Part shown: positions 9,150 to 17,155 of the stretch, one piece after another
Position numbering within the stretch: position 1 is the stretch's first letter
Layout of the letters: each line of letters starts with the position of its first letter
Assembly (NCBI RefSeq): GCF_900094575.1
Contig: NZ_FMAE01000001.1
Location: 620,001 to 684,000, forward strand
Length of the DNA stretch: 64,000 nt
Reading direction: 5' to 3'
From: Bradyrhizobium yuanmingense
GTDB lineage: Bacteria > Pseudomonadota > Alphaproteobacteria > Rhizobiales > Xanthobacteraceae
The notes under the pieces: generated by a model
Databases searched by the model: none
What the model saw: only the letters and a program-made list of their open reading frames with translations
Told to the model about the DNA's origin: nothing
Translations under genes and position numbers: made by a program

Positions 9150-10364
9150 TCAGGACGGCGGGACCTTGATTGTCCCTGCTTGTCGCAGCTGTTCGATCTC
9201 ATCCGGCGACATCCCGATCTCGCGCAGGATGTCGCCGCTGTGCTCGCCGATACCGGGTGGATCGTAGCGGTTGGACAGCCGCTTTCCGTCCATGGCAATC
9301 GGCAACAGCGGTGTCTTGACCTCATTACCGTCAGGCAAACGGATGTCGGTCAGGCCGCCGGATTGGTTGAGATGCGGATCATCGAAGAGATCGCCGGGCT
9401 TGTTCACCGGTGCGTAGGGCAGATCGAGCTGCTCGAGCCGCGCGGCGAGATCGGCCTTGTCCCATTGCTTGAAGATATTCGCGATTTCCGGGATCAACCA
9501 GCCGCGATGATCGACCCGGCCATTGCTGGTCGCAAAGCGTGGATCGGAGAGCCAGGCTTCGCGATCGAAGGCGCGACAGAACGCTTCCCATTGCTCTTCA
9601 CCGACGATGGTGACGAACAGTTTTGAGCCATCCCTGGTGTCGAAGAGGTCGTAGACGGGCCACGGGCTGTCCTTGATCGAATAGGGGATCGATGGCTGCC
9701 CGCTGACCACCTCGCACATCATCGCCTGGGCCATCAGGAACACGTTGTTCTCATACAGCGCACTCTGGATGTAGCGGCCCCGGCCGGTACGCTGCCGCTC
9801 GGCGAGCGCGGCCTGGATCGCGATCACACCGAACATGCCGCCCATGACGTCATTGACCGAGGCGCCAGCGCGCATCGGCCTGTCGGGCAAGCCGGTCATG
9901 TAGGCGAGGCCGCCCATCATCTGCACGACTTCGTCGAGCGCCAGGCGGTTCTCGTAAGGACCAGGCAGATAGCCCTTGAGCGAGCAATAGATCAGGCGCG
10001 GTGCGAAAGCCGCGACGCTCTCGTAGTCGAGACCAATCCGCTTCAACAGGCCCGGCCGGAAGTTCTCGATCAGCACGTCGCTGTGCTCGAGCAGTCTGCG
10101 TGCGATGTCCTGGCCCTGCGCTGTCGACGTGTCCAGAGCGATGCTGCGCTTGTTGCGGCTGTAGGTCGCAAAGAAGCCGGCGGCAGGTCCCTTGAAGGCG
10201 CGGGTACGGTCACCCTTGGGCGGCTCGACCTTGATCACGTCGGCACCGAGATCGGCCAGGATCAAGCCGCAGCTCGGCCCCATCACCATCTGACTGAACT
10301 CGATGACCCGAAGGCCTGCCAAAGGACGAAGCTCAGATCCCGTCTCACGCACAGCCATGGTCAT
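9150..10364 (-). CDS. CaiB/BaiF family (class III) CoA-transferase
   Basis: A 404-residue protein with class III CoA-transferase hallmarks: PLAGLRVIEFSQMVMGP at the N-terminus, LGADVIKVEPPKGDRTR, NKRSIALD, ENFRPGLLKRIGLDY, and GASVNDVMGGMFG with the catalytic Asp that forms the acyl anhydride. It moves CoA from a donor thioester to a carboxylic acid. The start overlaps the stop of the lyase gene upstream (ATGA, 10364-10361). Coupled to an HMG-CoA-lyase-like enzyme and an importer, it probably activates the imported acid; that role is inferred from context. Confidence 0.93.
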   Translation of the reverse strand: MTMAVRETGSELRPLAGLRVIEFSQMVMGPSCGLILADLGADVIKVEPPKGDRTRAFKGPAAGFFATYSRNKRSIALDTSTAQGQDIARRLLEHSDVLIENFRPGLLKRIGLDYESVAAFAPRLIYCSLKGYLPGPYENRLALDEVVQMMGGLAYMTGLPDRPMRAGASVNDVMGGMFGVIAIQAALAERQRTGRGRYIQSALYENNVFLMAQAMMCEVVSGQPSIPYSIKDSPWPVYDLFDTRDGSKLFVTIVGEEQWEAFCRAFDREAWLSDPRFATSNGRVDHRGWLIPEIANIFKQWDKADLAARLEQLDLPYAPVNKPGDLFDDPHLNQSGGLTDIRLPDGNEVKTPLLPIAMDGKRLSNRYDPPGIGEHSGDILREIGMSPDEIEQLRQAGTIKVPPS

Positions 10365-11296
10365 GCCGCGCTCCGCAGGAGCTTGGGAATTCCGGCCTCG
10401 TGCAGATGCCCGGTCAGATGGTCTGCGGGGATGTGGCGGGCGAGAATCTCGCGGGTCTGCATCAGGCGGTCGAGGTCGATGCCGGTGGAGAGCCCCATGC
10501 GCTCCAGCATGAACACCAGATCCTCGGTGACGATGTTACCGCGTGCGCCCGGAGCGAAGGGACATCCGCCGAGGCCGGATACGGCGGCATCGAAACGGCG
10601 AATGCCCGCTTCAAGGCCGGCGACGGCATTGGCCAGGCCGGCGCCGAGCGTATCGTGCAGATGCAGCCGCAGCGTCATTTGCGACCCGAGCTCGCGCTGC
10701 ACCGCCCCGACGATCTGCCGGATCGATTTCGGCGTCGCATAACCGACGGTGTCGGCAAGCCCGATCTCGTCGGCACGCGCTTCGGCAAAAGCGCGCGCAA
10801 CCCGGCACACCGCCGCTTCGCTCACCTCCCCTTCCAGCGAGCAGCCGAAGGAGGTGGAGATCGCCCCCATCAAGCGCGGCCGCTGCCCCAACGGCTGGGC
10901 GTCGATCGCAGCGCGGACTGCGCGAAACCCCTCGACCTGCTCGTCGACCGAGCGGCGCACGTTTGCGCGGTTGTGCGTCTCGCTGGCCGAGATGACGAAA
11001 TAGACGGCGTCGACGCCGGCGCCGATGGCGCGCTCGGCGCCCTTCGGGTTCGGCACCAGCGCACCGATGAGAGTCGATTTGTGCATGAGCGCATGCGCCA
11101 TCACCGCATCAACGTCGGCGAATTGCGGCACGACCTTCGGCGGGACGAACGACCCGGCATCGATCTCGCGTATGCCCGCGGCGGCGATCATGTCGATCAA
11201 CGCGCATTTGGCCTCGGTCGGAACGAAGATGTCCAGGTTCTGAAGACCATCGCGGGGCGCGACCTCGCAAATGTGGACATCGGGCTCGCGGGCCAT
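10361..11296 (-). CDS. Hydroxymethylglutaryl-CoA lyase family protein
   Basis: A 311-residue DRE-TIM metallolyase. VAPRDGLQNL at the N-terminus holds the metal-binding Asp, LHLHDTLGAGLANA the His ligands, and SGLGGCPFAPGARGN the catalytic Cys loop of HMG-CoA lyase. The family cleaves HMG-CoA to acetyl-CoA and acetoacetate; relatives cleave citramalyl-CoA or similar 3-hydroxyacyl-CoAs. ATG 11296 is chosen for its AGGGAG site 6 bp upstream and for family length; an in-frame ATG further upstream lies in the regulatory gap. It is first in a five-gene overlapping operon, facing a GntR regulator. Confidence 0.9.
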   Translation of the reverse strand: MAREPDVHICEVAPRDGLQNLDIFVPTEAKCALIDMIAAAGIREIDAGSFVPPKVVPQFADVDAVMAHALMHKSTLIGALVPNPKGAERAIGAGVDAVYFVISASETHNRANVRRSVDEQVEGFRAVRAAIDAQPLGQRPRLMGAISTSFGCSLEGEVSEAAVCRVARAFAEARADEIGLADTVGYATPKSIRQIVGAVQRELGSQMTLRLHLHDTLGAGLANAVAGLEAGIRRFDAAVSGLGGCPFAPGARGNIVTEDLVFMLERMGLSTGIDLDRLMQTREILARHIPADHLTGHLHEAGIPKLLRSAA

Positions 11297-11349
11297 GTGG
11301 GTCTCCCTGGGGACGATTGTATATCGTTGCATAAAAGAACAATCCATGA

Positions 11350-11360
11350 GACAGTCTGTC
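11350..11360. promoter_or_regulatory. Candidate GntR operator (GACAGTCTGTC)
   Basis: A perfect 5-bp inverted repeat with one central base lies in the 90-bp gap between the divergent lyase and GntR genes. A looser ATTGT...ACAAT pair surrounds it (about 11317-11344). FadR/VanR-type GntR proteins usually bind short dyads in such gaps. Its use as an operator is inferred. Confidence 0.4.
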
Positions 11361-11386
11361 AAGCCCTAAAACTTGCGTGCACTGCA

Positions 11387-12295
11387 ATGAGCGCCACCGA
11401 CAGTTCCCGACCGCGCAGCGACAAGAACGGTTCCGAGCGGGCCGAGCAGCTCGCCGGCCTGATCATGGCGCTAGCCCGCCGCGAAGGCATGAAGGCCGGA
11501 GACCGCTTGGTCGAACAAAGGCTTGCGGATGCGCTGGATCTTTCACGCGCGCCGATCCGGCTCGGCCTGAAGGCCCTGGAAGCGGCGGGGCTGGCGCGCG
11601 GCGAGCCGCATCGCGGCTTCGTGCTGGCGAAGAATCCGACCAGCGGCGCCGCCCAACCGGCGCTCGCGGCCGTCAGGCGCGGCGAGCAGGTTTATACGGC
11701 CATCGCAGGGGACGTGCTCGCGAGCCGACTCCCAGCCGACGTCACGGAGGCGGAGCTCTTGCGCCGCTATGATCTGAGCCGCGCGGAGTTGCAGCGGCTG
11801 CTGGACCGTATCGCCGCCGAGGGCTGGATCGCACGCCTGCCCGGCTATGGCTGGCGTTTCGCGGAGACGGTCTCGAGCCCCGAAGCGCAGGCGCAGGCCA
11901 AGGCGTTTCGCGCGGTGATCGAGCCGGCGGCGATCGCACAGCCCGGCTTTGCGCTGCCCCAGGAGGTGATCACACGCCTGCGTGAGCGCCAACAGCGGGT
12001 CTTCGACGGCGAAATCGAGAAGATGACGATTGGCGAGATCTTTCACTCCGGCTGCGAATTCCACGAGGAGATCATCCGCGGAACAGGCAATCCATTCTTC
12101 CTCGAAGCGCTCAAGCGTGTGAACTCGATCAGGCGCCTGTTCGCCTATCGCAGCTTCGCCGATCGTGACGGCATGAGGCGGCACGTGCGCGAGCATCTGC
12201 GCCTGCTCGACGTTCTGGAAGCGCGGCGCTACAGCGAAGCCGCCGACCTGATGGCCCGCCACCTGCAGCGTCCGCTGGTCGCCGGCGTATCGTGA
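11387..12295 (+). CDS. GntR family transcriptional regulator (FCD-like C-terminal domain)
   Basis: A 302-residue protein. Residues about 20-85 form a winged helix (GMKAGDRLVEQRLADALDLS, LEAAGLARGEPHRGFVL). A second winged-helix-like segment near 105-160 (LRRYDLSRAELQRLLDRIAA, EGWIARLPGYGWRF) is unusual. The C-terminal half (EIFHSGCEFHEEIIRGTGNPF, REHLRLLDVLEARRYSEAA) looks like an all-helical FCD ligand domain. It is transcribed away from the lyase/CoA-transferase/ABC operon, separated by 90 bp, and is the natural candidate for its substrate-responsive repressor. Confidence 0.85.
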   Translation: MSATDSSRPRSDKNGSERAEQLAGLIMALARREGMKAGDRLVEQRLADALDLSRAPIRLGLKALEAAGLARGEPHRGFVLAKNPTSGAAQPALAAVRRGEQVYTAIAGDVLASRLPADVTEAELLRRYDLSRAELQRLLDRIAAEGWIARLPGYGWRFAETVSSPEAQAQAKAFRAVIEPAAIAQPGFALPQEVITRLRERQQRVFDGEIEKMTIGEIFHSGCEFHEEIIRGTGNPFFLEALKRVNSIRRLFAYRSFADRDGMRRHVREHLRLLDVLEARRYSEAADLMARHLQRPLVAGVS

Positions 12296-12379
12296 TCCTG
12301 CCGACCTTGATTCCGGTCAATCTTCTCGGCGCCGCCTGGCGCTAAGAATGCCTCATCATGGGGTGTGGAGCGGAAGTCC

Positions 12380-13459
12380 GTGGCCAACCGGCGACAATTC
12401 ATCACGACCGCGCTCGGGCTTTCTGCGGCAGCGATCGGCAGCCCTTCCGCCGCGCTGGCGGCGATGACCTATGACGAGGCCGTCAGCTCGTCACGGGCTT
12501 CGCTGCGACCAGCCCCCAGGGATCGCGAGCTGGTCCGGTTTGCGACGCTTGCGGCCAACAGCCACAACACCCAGCCGTGGATCTTCGCCGTCCGCGGCAA
12601 TGTCATCACGATTGCGCCTGACGTCGCGCGGCGCTGTCCGGCCGTCGATCCCGACGATCATCATCTCTTCGTCAGTCTCGGCTGTGCCGCCGAAAACCTC
12701 ATCCTCGCCGCGGCCACGCTGGGCTGGCGCGCCGATCCGGTCGTCGACGGCGATCGCATCGTGATCACGCTCGACGAGGCCGCTCCTGCCGCATCGGCCC
12801 TGGCCGATGCAATTCCCGTCAGGCAATGCACCCGCGCGGCCTTCGCCGGCAAGCCTGCCGCGCCCGAGATGCTGCGCCAGCTCGAGAACGCCTGCCGGCA
12901 ACCCGGCGTCGCTGCGATCCTGATCACCGAGCGTGCCGGGATGGCTGAGGTCGCCGACTATGTGCTCGAAGGCAATTCGGCGCAGATGCGCGACAAGGCC
13001 TTCATGCGCGAGCTCGTCGACTGGATCCGCTTCAACGAGGCAGAGGCGGTCGCGACCATGGACGGGTTGTTCGCGCCCGCATCGGGAAATCCTGCGCTGC
13101 CGTCCTGGATAGCCCGGCCGCTTCTGAAGCTGTTCTTCACCGAAAGCGGAGAAAACAAGAAATACCGCGAGCAGCTCGACAGCTCGGCCGGTGTCGTCGT
13201 GCTTGCTGCCGATCGCAGCGACACCTCGCACTGGATCGCGGTCGGCCGCGCCTGCCAGCGCTTCGGCTTGCAGGCGACCGCACTGGGACTGAAATATTCC
13301 TTCGTCAACCAGCCGGTCGAGGTCGCAGCACTGAGGCAGCAATTCGCGACCCGGCTCGGCCTCGGCGAACGACGCCCCGACATCGTAATGCGCTTCGGCA
13401 CCGGCCCAAGCCTGCCGAAATCGCTGCGGCGTCCACCGGAGCTGGTGATGCGATCTTAG
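12380..13459 (+). CDS. Exported nitroreductase-like (Acg-type) FMN-binding family protein
   Basis: A 359-residue protein with a twin-arginine-type signal (MANRRQFITTALGLSAAA, cleavage near ALAA). The mature part has RELVRFATLAANSHNTQPW, the SxHNxQPW phosphate-binding signature of the Acg subset of nitroreductases, and HLFVSLGCAAENLILAA. Members bind flavin and some act in stress defence or flavin storage; activity here is unknown. GTG 12380 is preferred because GGAGCGGAAG lies just upstream; GTG 12365 is an alternative. The stop overlaps by 4 bp the 3' end of the convergent gene. Confidence 0.8.
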   Translation: MANRRQFITTALGLSAAAIGSPSAALAAMTYDEAVSSSRASLRPAPRDRELVRFATLAANSHNTQPWIFAVRGNVITIAPDVARRCPAVDPDDHHLFVSLGCAAENLILAAATLGWRADPVVDGDRIVITLDEAAPAASALADAIPVRQCTRAAFAGKPAAPEMLRQLENACRQPGVAAILITERAGMAEVADYVLEGNSAQMRDKAFMRELVDWIRFNEAEAVATMDGLFAPASGNPALPSWIARPLLKLFFTESGENKKYREQLDSSAGVVVLAADRSDTSHWIAVGRACQRFGLQATALGLKYSFVNQPVEVAALRQQFATRLGLGERRPDIVMRFGTGPSLPKSLRRPPELVMRS

Positions 13460-14055
13460 CGTCGCAGGCCGCTCAGCGCCGGCGATTCGCCGGGCAGCAT
13501 GTTCGATCTGATATCGCTGTCCATGCGGCCCGAATCCTGCTGGGTGTAGCCGACGCCGAACGACAGGCTGACATTTGAGGTCGGCTTGAATTCGACACCC
13601 GCAAACCCGCCATAGCCGGGCGCGGCGGTGGAGGTGAGCGGCGCCAGCGAGCTGCCGATGCCGTTGCCGTATTTCAGCGTGTCGAAGCCGGCGAAAAAGG
13701 TGACGGGCATGCCGCCGCCGGTCTTCATCTGATAGCCGAATTGCGTGCTGTCATAAGAAAGCGCGCTGAAATTGCCGAGCGAGCCCGCCTGGTTGAAGCC
13801 GCTCAATCCGAGATTGCCGCGTTCGCGACCGATGAAGAAGCCGTTCGCAGAGCTCGTACGCCAATCGGCCTCTCCGGCGTTGAAGCCCGCAAAGTTGCCA
13901 TAGCTGTCGGAGCTCAGGCCGGCAGCGCCGCCAAGGCCGAAAGGCCCGCCGGGAATCCAATATCGCAGCGGCGCCACTTGCGCGTGAACCGGCGCTCCGT
14001 CGAGGCAGAACACGGCGAGAGCTGCAAGAGCGCATGAGCGTGCAAGGTCGAACAT
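13456..14055 (-). CDS. Probable outer-membrane beta-barrel protein
   Basis: A 199-residue protein with a clear signal peptide (MFDLARSCALAALAVFCLDG, cleavage after PVHA). The mature chain is rich in Gly, Ser and aromatic residues in alternating strands (FAGVEFKPTSNVSLSFGVGY; FGYQMKTGGGMPVTFFAGFD), as in small outer-membrane barrels, but it lacks a C-terminal aromatic residue. I assign no named family. ATG 14055 places the signal peptide at the N-terminus; ATG 14100 in frame would add 15 residues. Convergent with the preceding gene. Function unknown. Confidence 0.6.
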   Translation of the reverse strand: MFDLARSCALAALAVFCLDGAPVHAQVAPLRYWIPGGPFGLGGAAGLSSDSYGNFAGFNAGEADWRTSSANGFFIGRERGNLGLSGFNQAGSLGNFSALSYDSTQFGYQMKTGGGMPVTFFAGFDTLKYGNGIGSSLAPLTSTAAPGYGGFAGVEFKPTSNVSLSFGVGYTQQDSGRMDSDIRSNMLPGESPALSGLRR

Positions 14056-14166
14056 TCTGGCTACCGTCTGAAACACTGCAAAACTATACTCCTCGACCAT
14101 CCTCAATGCCAGCGGAGCGACCGCGCCGGCCCTCGCGGCCGCAAGTCTTTCGGGGAACCGCACCTG

Positions 14167-15006
14167 ATGCCGGACGATCCGCTGCTCACCCGCCTAGCAT
14201 CCGTTGTTGCCGATGTACCTGGCGTTCAAGCTGTTGTGCTCGGCGGCTCTCGCGCGCGGGGCCGCGCGCACGCGGCCTCGGACTACGATATCGGACTCTA
14301 TTTCAAGTCAGCGCTGGACACCGGACGGTTGCTGGCCGCCGCGAAGACGATCGCGGACGATCCCGCCGCCACGACGGTGACGCCCGTCGGAGAATGGGGG
14401 CCCAGGATCGTCGGTGGCGCCTGGCTTTCGGTGGAAGGCCGCAAGGTCGACCTGCTCTACCGCGACGCCGACGCGGTCGAGGCCGTCATGAAATCCTGCG
14501 GCGCCGGCGCGGTCACCATGGACTACCAGCCCGGCCATCCGCATGGCTTCTGCTCGGCGATCTGGATGGGCGAGATCGCATATTGTCAGCCGCTGCACGA
14601 TCCGACCGGCCTGATTGCCCGGCTCAAGTCGATCGCGCTTCCCTATCCGGAGCCACTGCGCAGCGCCCTGATCCGGCGCTTCCAATGGGAAGTCCTGTTC
14701 AGTATCGAAAATGCCGAGCTCGCGGCCGCACGCAACGAAAGGACCCATGTCGCGGGCTGCCTCTACAGATCGCTCGCCTGCGTCGCGCAGGTGCTGTTCG
14801 CACTGAACGAGCGCTATCTGATCAACGAGAAGGGGGCGCTGCAGGAGGCAGCCAGCTTGCCGCTGACGATTCCGCACCTGGTGGAGCAGTCCGACCGGAT
14901 CTGGCAACTCGTCGCTGATGGCGGTTTCGCGCAGGCCTGCGCAATCCTGCGGCAGGTCGACCGAGAATTGAAGGCGCTGGCTCACCCCGGCGGAACAGCG
15001 CTGTAA
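14167..15006 (+). CDS. Nucleotidyltransferase domain protein
   Basis: A 279-residue protein with the pol-beta-type nucleotidyltransferase signature VVLGGSRARGRAHAASDYD (GS-x-RG and DxD-like SDYDIGLYF) near residues 22-45 and a third acidic strand in GRKVDLLY near 95. The C-terminal half is helical and resembles substrate domains of aminoglycoside-type nucleotidyltransferases. Such proteins transfer a nucleoside monophosphate to small molecules or proteins; the target is unknown. It starts 111 bp from the divergent outer-membrane gene. Confidence 0.78.
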   Translation: MPDDPLLTRLASVVADVPGVQAVVLGGSRARGRAHAASDYDIGLYFKSALDTGRLLAAAKTIADDPAATTVTPVGEWGPRIVGGAWLSVEGRKVDLLYRDADAVEAVMKSCGAGAVTMDYQPGHPHGFCSAIWMGEIAYCQPLHDPTGLIARLKSIALPYPEPLRSALIRRFQWEVLFSIENAELAAARNERTHVAGCLYRSLACVAQVLFALNERYLINEKGALQEAASLPLTIPHLVEQSDRIWQLVADGGFAQACAILRQVDRELKALAHPGGTAL

Positions 15007-15010
15007 AGGG

Positions 15011-15646
15011 TTATGCGGTCTTGTCGACCGAAGACGACGAATCCGCCGGCGGATATTTCGTCACCGGCACCATGAAGGATTTGGTGCCGACCTGGTAGAT
15101 GATCTTGCCGTTCTGCCCGTCGTCGCTTGCGATCTGCGTCTGTCCGAACATGATGACGTTCTTGTAGACGAAGCCGGTGCCCTTGCGGGTGACGCCGTCG
15201 GTGGTGACGCTGACCTCGGCCTCCTTGCCATTGACGGACAGCACCTTGAAGCTCGCGCTCTTGCCGTTCTCGCTGGAATAGCCGCCCCAGCTTCCCATCA
15301 GGCGGCTGTCGGACGCGGGCGGGTCCTGCTTTTGCAGATTTGCAGTCTGCTTGCCGACGCCCCCGAACGAGAACAGCATCACCATGTTCTTGCCGTCCTT
15401 GGTGCCGACCGTGACCCCGCCGAAGGTGATGAGCGTGCCCTGAACCTCGCCGAAGCCGCGCTCGGTGCGTCCGTTGTGGGTGTACTCGACCTGCGCCCGG
15501 GCGCCGCGGATGTTGACGACCTTGAAGCCGACGGGCTGGTTGTTGCCCACCCAATTGCCCTTCCAGTCACCGAGCAGAGCGCTCTGGCGATACAGCCGCT
15601 CGTTGGCGGGCGAAATCTGGCTGGTGCTCGATGTGACGATGGCCAT
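15011..15646 (-). CDS. Hypothetical protein with a tandemly duplicated ~70-residue domain
   Basis: A 211-residue protein with no family I recognise. Two halves align by eye. Half one runs LLGDWKGNWV, then FKVVNIRGARAQVEYTHNGR, then GTLITFGGVTVGTKDGKNMV. Half two runs LMGSWGGYSS, then FKVLSVNGKEAEVSVTTDGV, then KNVIMFGQTQIASDDGQNGK. Each half would make a small beta-rich unit. No signal peptide is seen from ATG 15646 (MAIVTSSTSQ); an ATG 96 bp upstream would add a hydrophobic leader (MALIASLLFVPAGILTC) but has no clear ribosome site. Convergent with the nucleotidyltransferase gene, 4 bp between stops. Confidence 0.6.
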   Translation of the reverse strand: MAIVTSSTSQISPANERLYRQSALLGDWKGNWVGNNQPVGFKVVNIRGARAQVEYTHNGRTERGFGEVQGTLITFGGVTVGTKDGKNMVMLFSFGGVGKQTANLQKQDPPASDSRLMGSWGGYSSENGKSASFKVLSVNGKEAEVSVTTDGVTRKGTGFVYKNVIMFGQTQIASDDGQNGKIIYQVGTKSFMVPVTKYPPADSSSSVDKTA

Positions 15647-15837
15647 TGGATTGCTCGGACGGGCCTGACAAACCCGCTTTCGCTGGCTTGGGCAGGTCAG
15701 GATGCCGGCGGGAACGAACAGTAACGATGCGATTAGGGCCACGCACCCGTTAACGAGCCGTTAAGCGCGCGCGTCGGCCGGGCGGGCAAAAGATCTCAGC
15801 CGGAACTGGCGTGATGCCACCGGAGAAAACCGCCCCC

Positions 15838-16701
15838 TCACCGCCCCCAGCGATCGGACCAGATCTTCTCGCCGATGAGGCAATTGACGCGCGGCTCCTT
15901 GTCGGCAACCGGCATCACGGGCCGCTCCGGGGTGCGGCCGGCGATTTCCATCAGCAGCTTGGTGCGGATCGCTTCCTTGAACTTGTCGCGCTCCTTGATC
16001 GTGATGACGAAGGACCCCGGCCCTCCGATGACGCAGTCCTCGTAATAAAGATCGAGATTGTCGATATCCATGGTCGAATAGGACGGCTCCTTGACCATGA
16101 TCGGCAGGCCGTTGATGACGATGCCTTTCTCCAGCGCGGCGTCACGCGCCATCGTGACCGGGCCGCCATTGTTGTTCGGACCGTCGCCGGAAATGTCGAT
16201 GACGCGGCGCAGGCCGCGATAGGGATCCTCGTCGAACAGCGGCATCGCGAAGTTGATCGCGCCTGATATCGAGGTGCGCGAAGCGCGCCGGATCGGCGTC
16301 TTCATGATCTCGGCGGCAACCGCGTCCGCCGTCTCCGGACCATCGATCAGCCGCCAGGGAATGATGATCTTCTGGTCGCTGGAGGCGGCCCACTCGAAAT
16401 AGGTCACTGCGATGCGGCCGTTCGGGCCGAGCTTCAGCGCCTGCAGGAACTCCTTCGACTGGATCGCCTGTGCATAGCCCTCGCGCTGGATCGCGAGCTC
16501 GTCCATGTCCATCGAGTAGGACACGTCGACCGCGAGGATCAGCTCGACATCGACGCTCTGCGCGTCCTTGTCGGCCGCAAGCCGCTGCGGTTGAGTTCTG
16601 GGCGATTCGAATTTGGGTCCTGGTGCCGCGATGCCCGCGACGTCCCCTCCGGCGAACATGCCGGCCACCAGCACAGCCCCGATCGAGAACAGCAAACGCA
16701 T
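15838..16701 (-). CDS. DUF1194 / von Willebrand factor A domain protein, exported
   Basis: A 287-residue protein with a signal peptide (MRLLFSIGAVLVAGMFAGG). The VWA core begins VDVELILAVDVSYSMD, where DVSYS is the metal-ion-dependent adhesion (MIDAS) motif, followed by RTSISGAINFAMPLFD and VIDISGDGPNNNGGP, the other metal-site loops. This order is typical of DUF1194 proteins of alphaproteobacteria, whose role is unknown; VWA domains usually mediate protein contacts. It stands alone, reading away from the fluoride-switch region. Confidence 0.88.
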   Translation of the reverse strand: MRLLFSIGAVLVAGMFAGGDVAGIAAPGPKFESPRTQPQRLAADKDAQSVDVELILAVDVSYSMDMDELAIQREGYAQAIQSKEFLQALKLGPNGRIAVTYFEWAASSDQKIIIPWRLIDGPETADAVAAEIMKTPIRRASRTSISGAINFAMPLFDEDPYRGLRRVIDISGDGPNNNGGPVTMARDAALEKGIVINGLPIMVKEPSYSTMDIDNLDLYYEDCVIGGPGSFVITIKERDKFKEAIRTKLLMEIAGRTPERPVMPVADKEPRVNCLIGEKIWSDRWGR

Positions 16702-16859
16702 CGCAGTCTCCCGTCGTATGACGCGATGGTGACATGCAATCGGCTTGCCGCAAAGGCCGAAGATCGCTTGTGCTTCACATTCGAGTTAGGAATTCACACG
16801 TTACGCAAGTCTGCCGCCATGTTGCCGCGCTTGCGTCGGGAACAGGGGCGATCTCAAGA

Positions 16860-16905
16860 GCCGTCGTTCCGGGACTCGCGAAGCGAGGGCCCGGAATCCA
16901 GCTCC
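16860..16905. repeat. Hairpin repeat, CCGGGACTCGCGAAGCGAGGG type
   Basis: Nested inverted arms (CCGGG...CCCGG outside CTCGCGAAGCGAG) form a strong hairpin in the gap between the DUF1194 gene and the riboswitch. It resembles dispersed intergenic palindromes of Bradyrhizobium; a second copy is not seen in this window. No coding content. Confidence 0.5.
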
Positions 16906-16965
16906 CGGCGGAGGCACGCGACCCCGCCCACTTGTCCGGCACGATTTCCATGCTAGGTTGGTCGC

Positions 16966-17032
16966 AGATGGGGATGGAGTCCCCCGACAACCGCCCGGCG
17001 ATCGATGACCTCATGGGCTGATGACTCCTGCT
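16966..17032 (+). promoter_or_regulatory. Fluoride riboswitch (crcB motif)
   Basis: The sequence folds as the crcB motif. P1 is GGGG (16970-16973) with CCCC (16981-16984) around the loop ATGGAGT. The loop's GGAGT can pair with ACTCC (17024-17028) as the conserved pseudoknot. ACAACC leads into P3, GCCC (16993-16996) with GGGC (17015-17018). The 3' end TGATGACTCCTG matches the family's conserved tail. It lies upstream of an MFS gene and crcB, with an intrinsic terminator between. Fluoride binding should favour read-through. Confidence 0.88.
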
Positions 17033-17081
17033 CGAGGAGAGGCAATCTTGGGCCTCTGCCTTTGGCGGGAGCATGGACACA

Positions 17082-17103
17082 CCCGCCGATGGCGGGTTTT
17101 TTG
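17082..17103 (+). terminator. Intrinsic terminator, expression platform of the fluoride riboswitch
   Basis: CCCGCC-GAT-GGCGGG (17082-17096) followed by six T. A second GGCGGG at 17064-17069 can instead pair with the CCCGCC arm, giving a mutually exclusive antiterminator. A further hairpin, AGAGGC...GCCTCT (17038-17056), sits between aptamer and terminator. The switch is probably transcriptional. Confidence 0.82.
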
Positions 17104-17155
17104 TTGCCTGCTGGCGGCCGGCAGGCGAATGCGAGGGGACCACGAAGACGTGACG

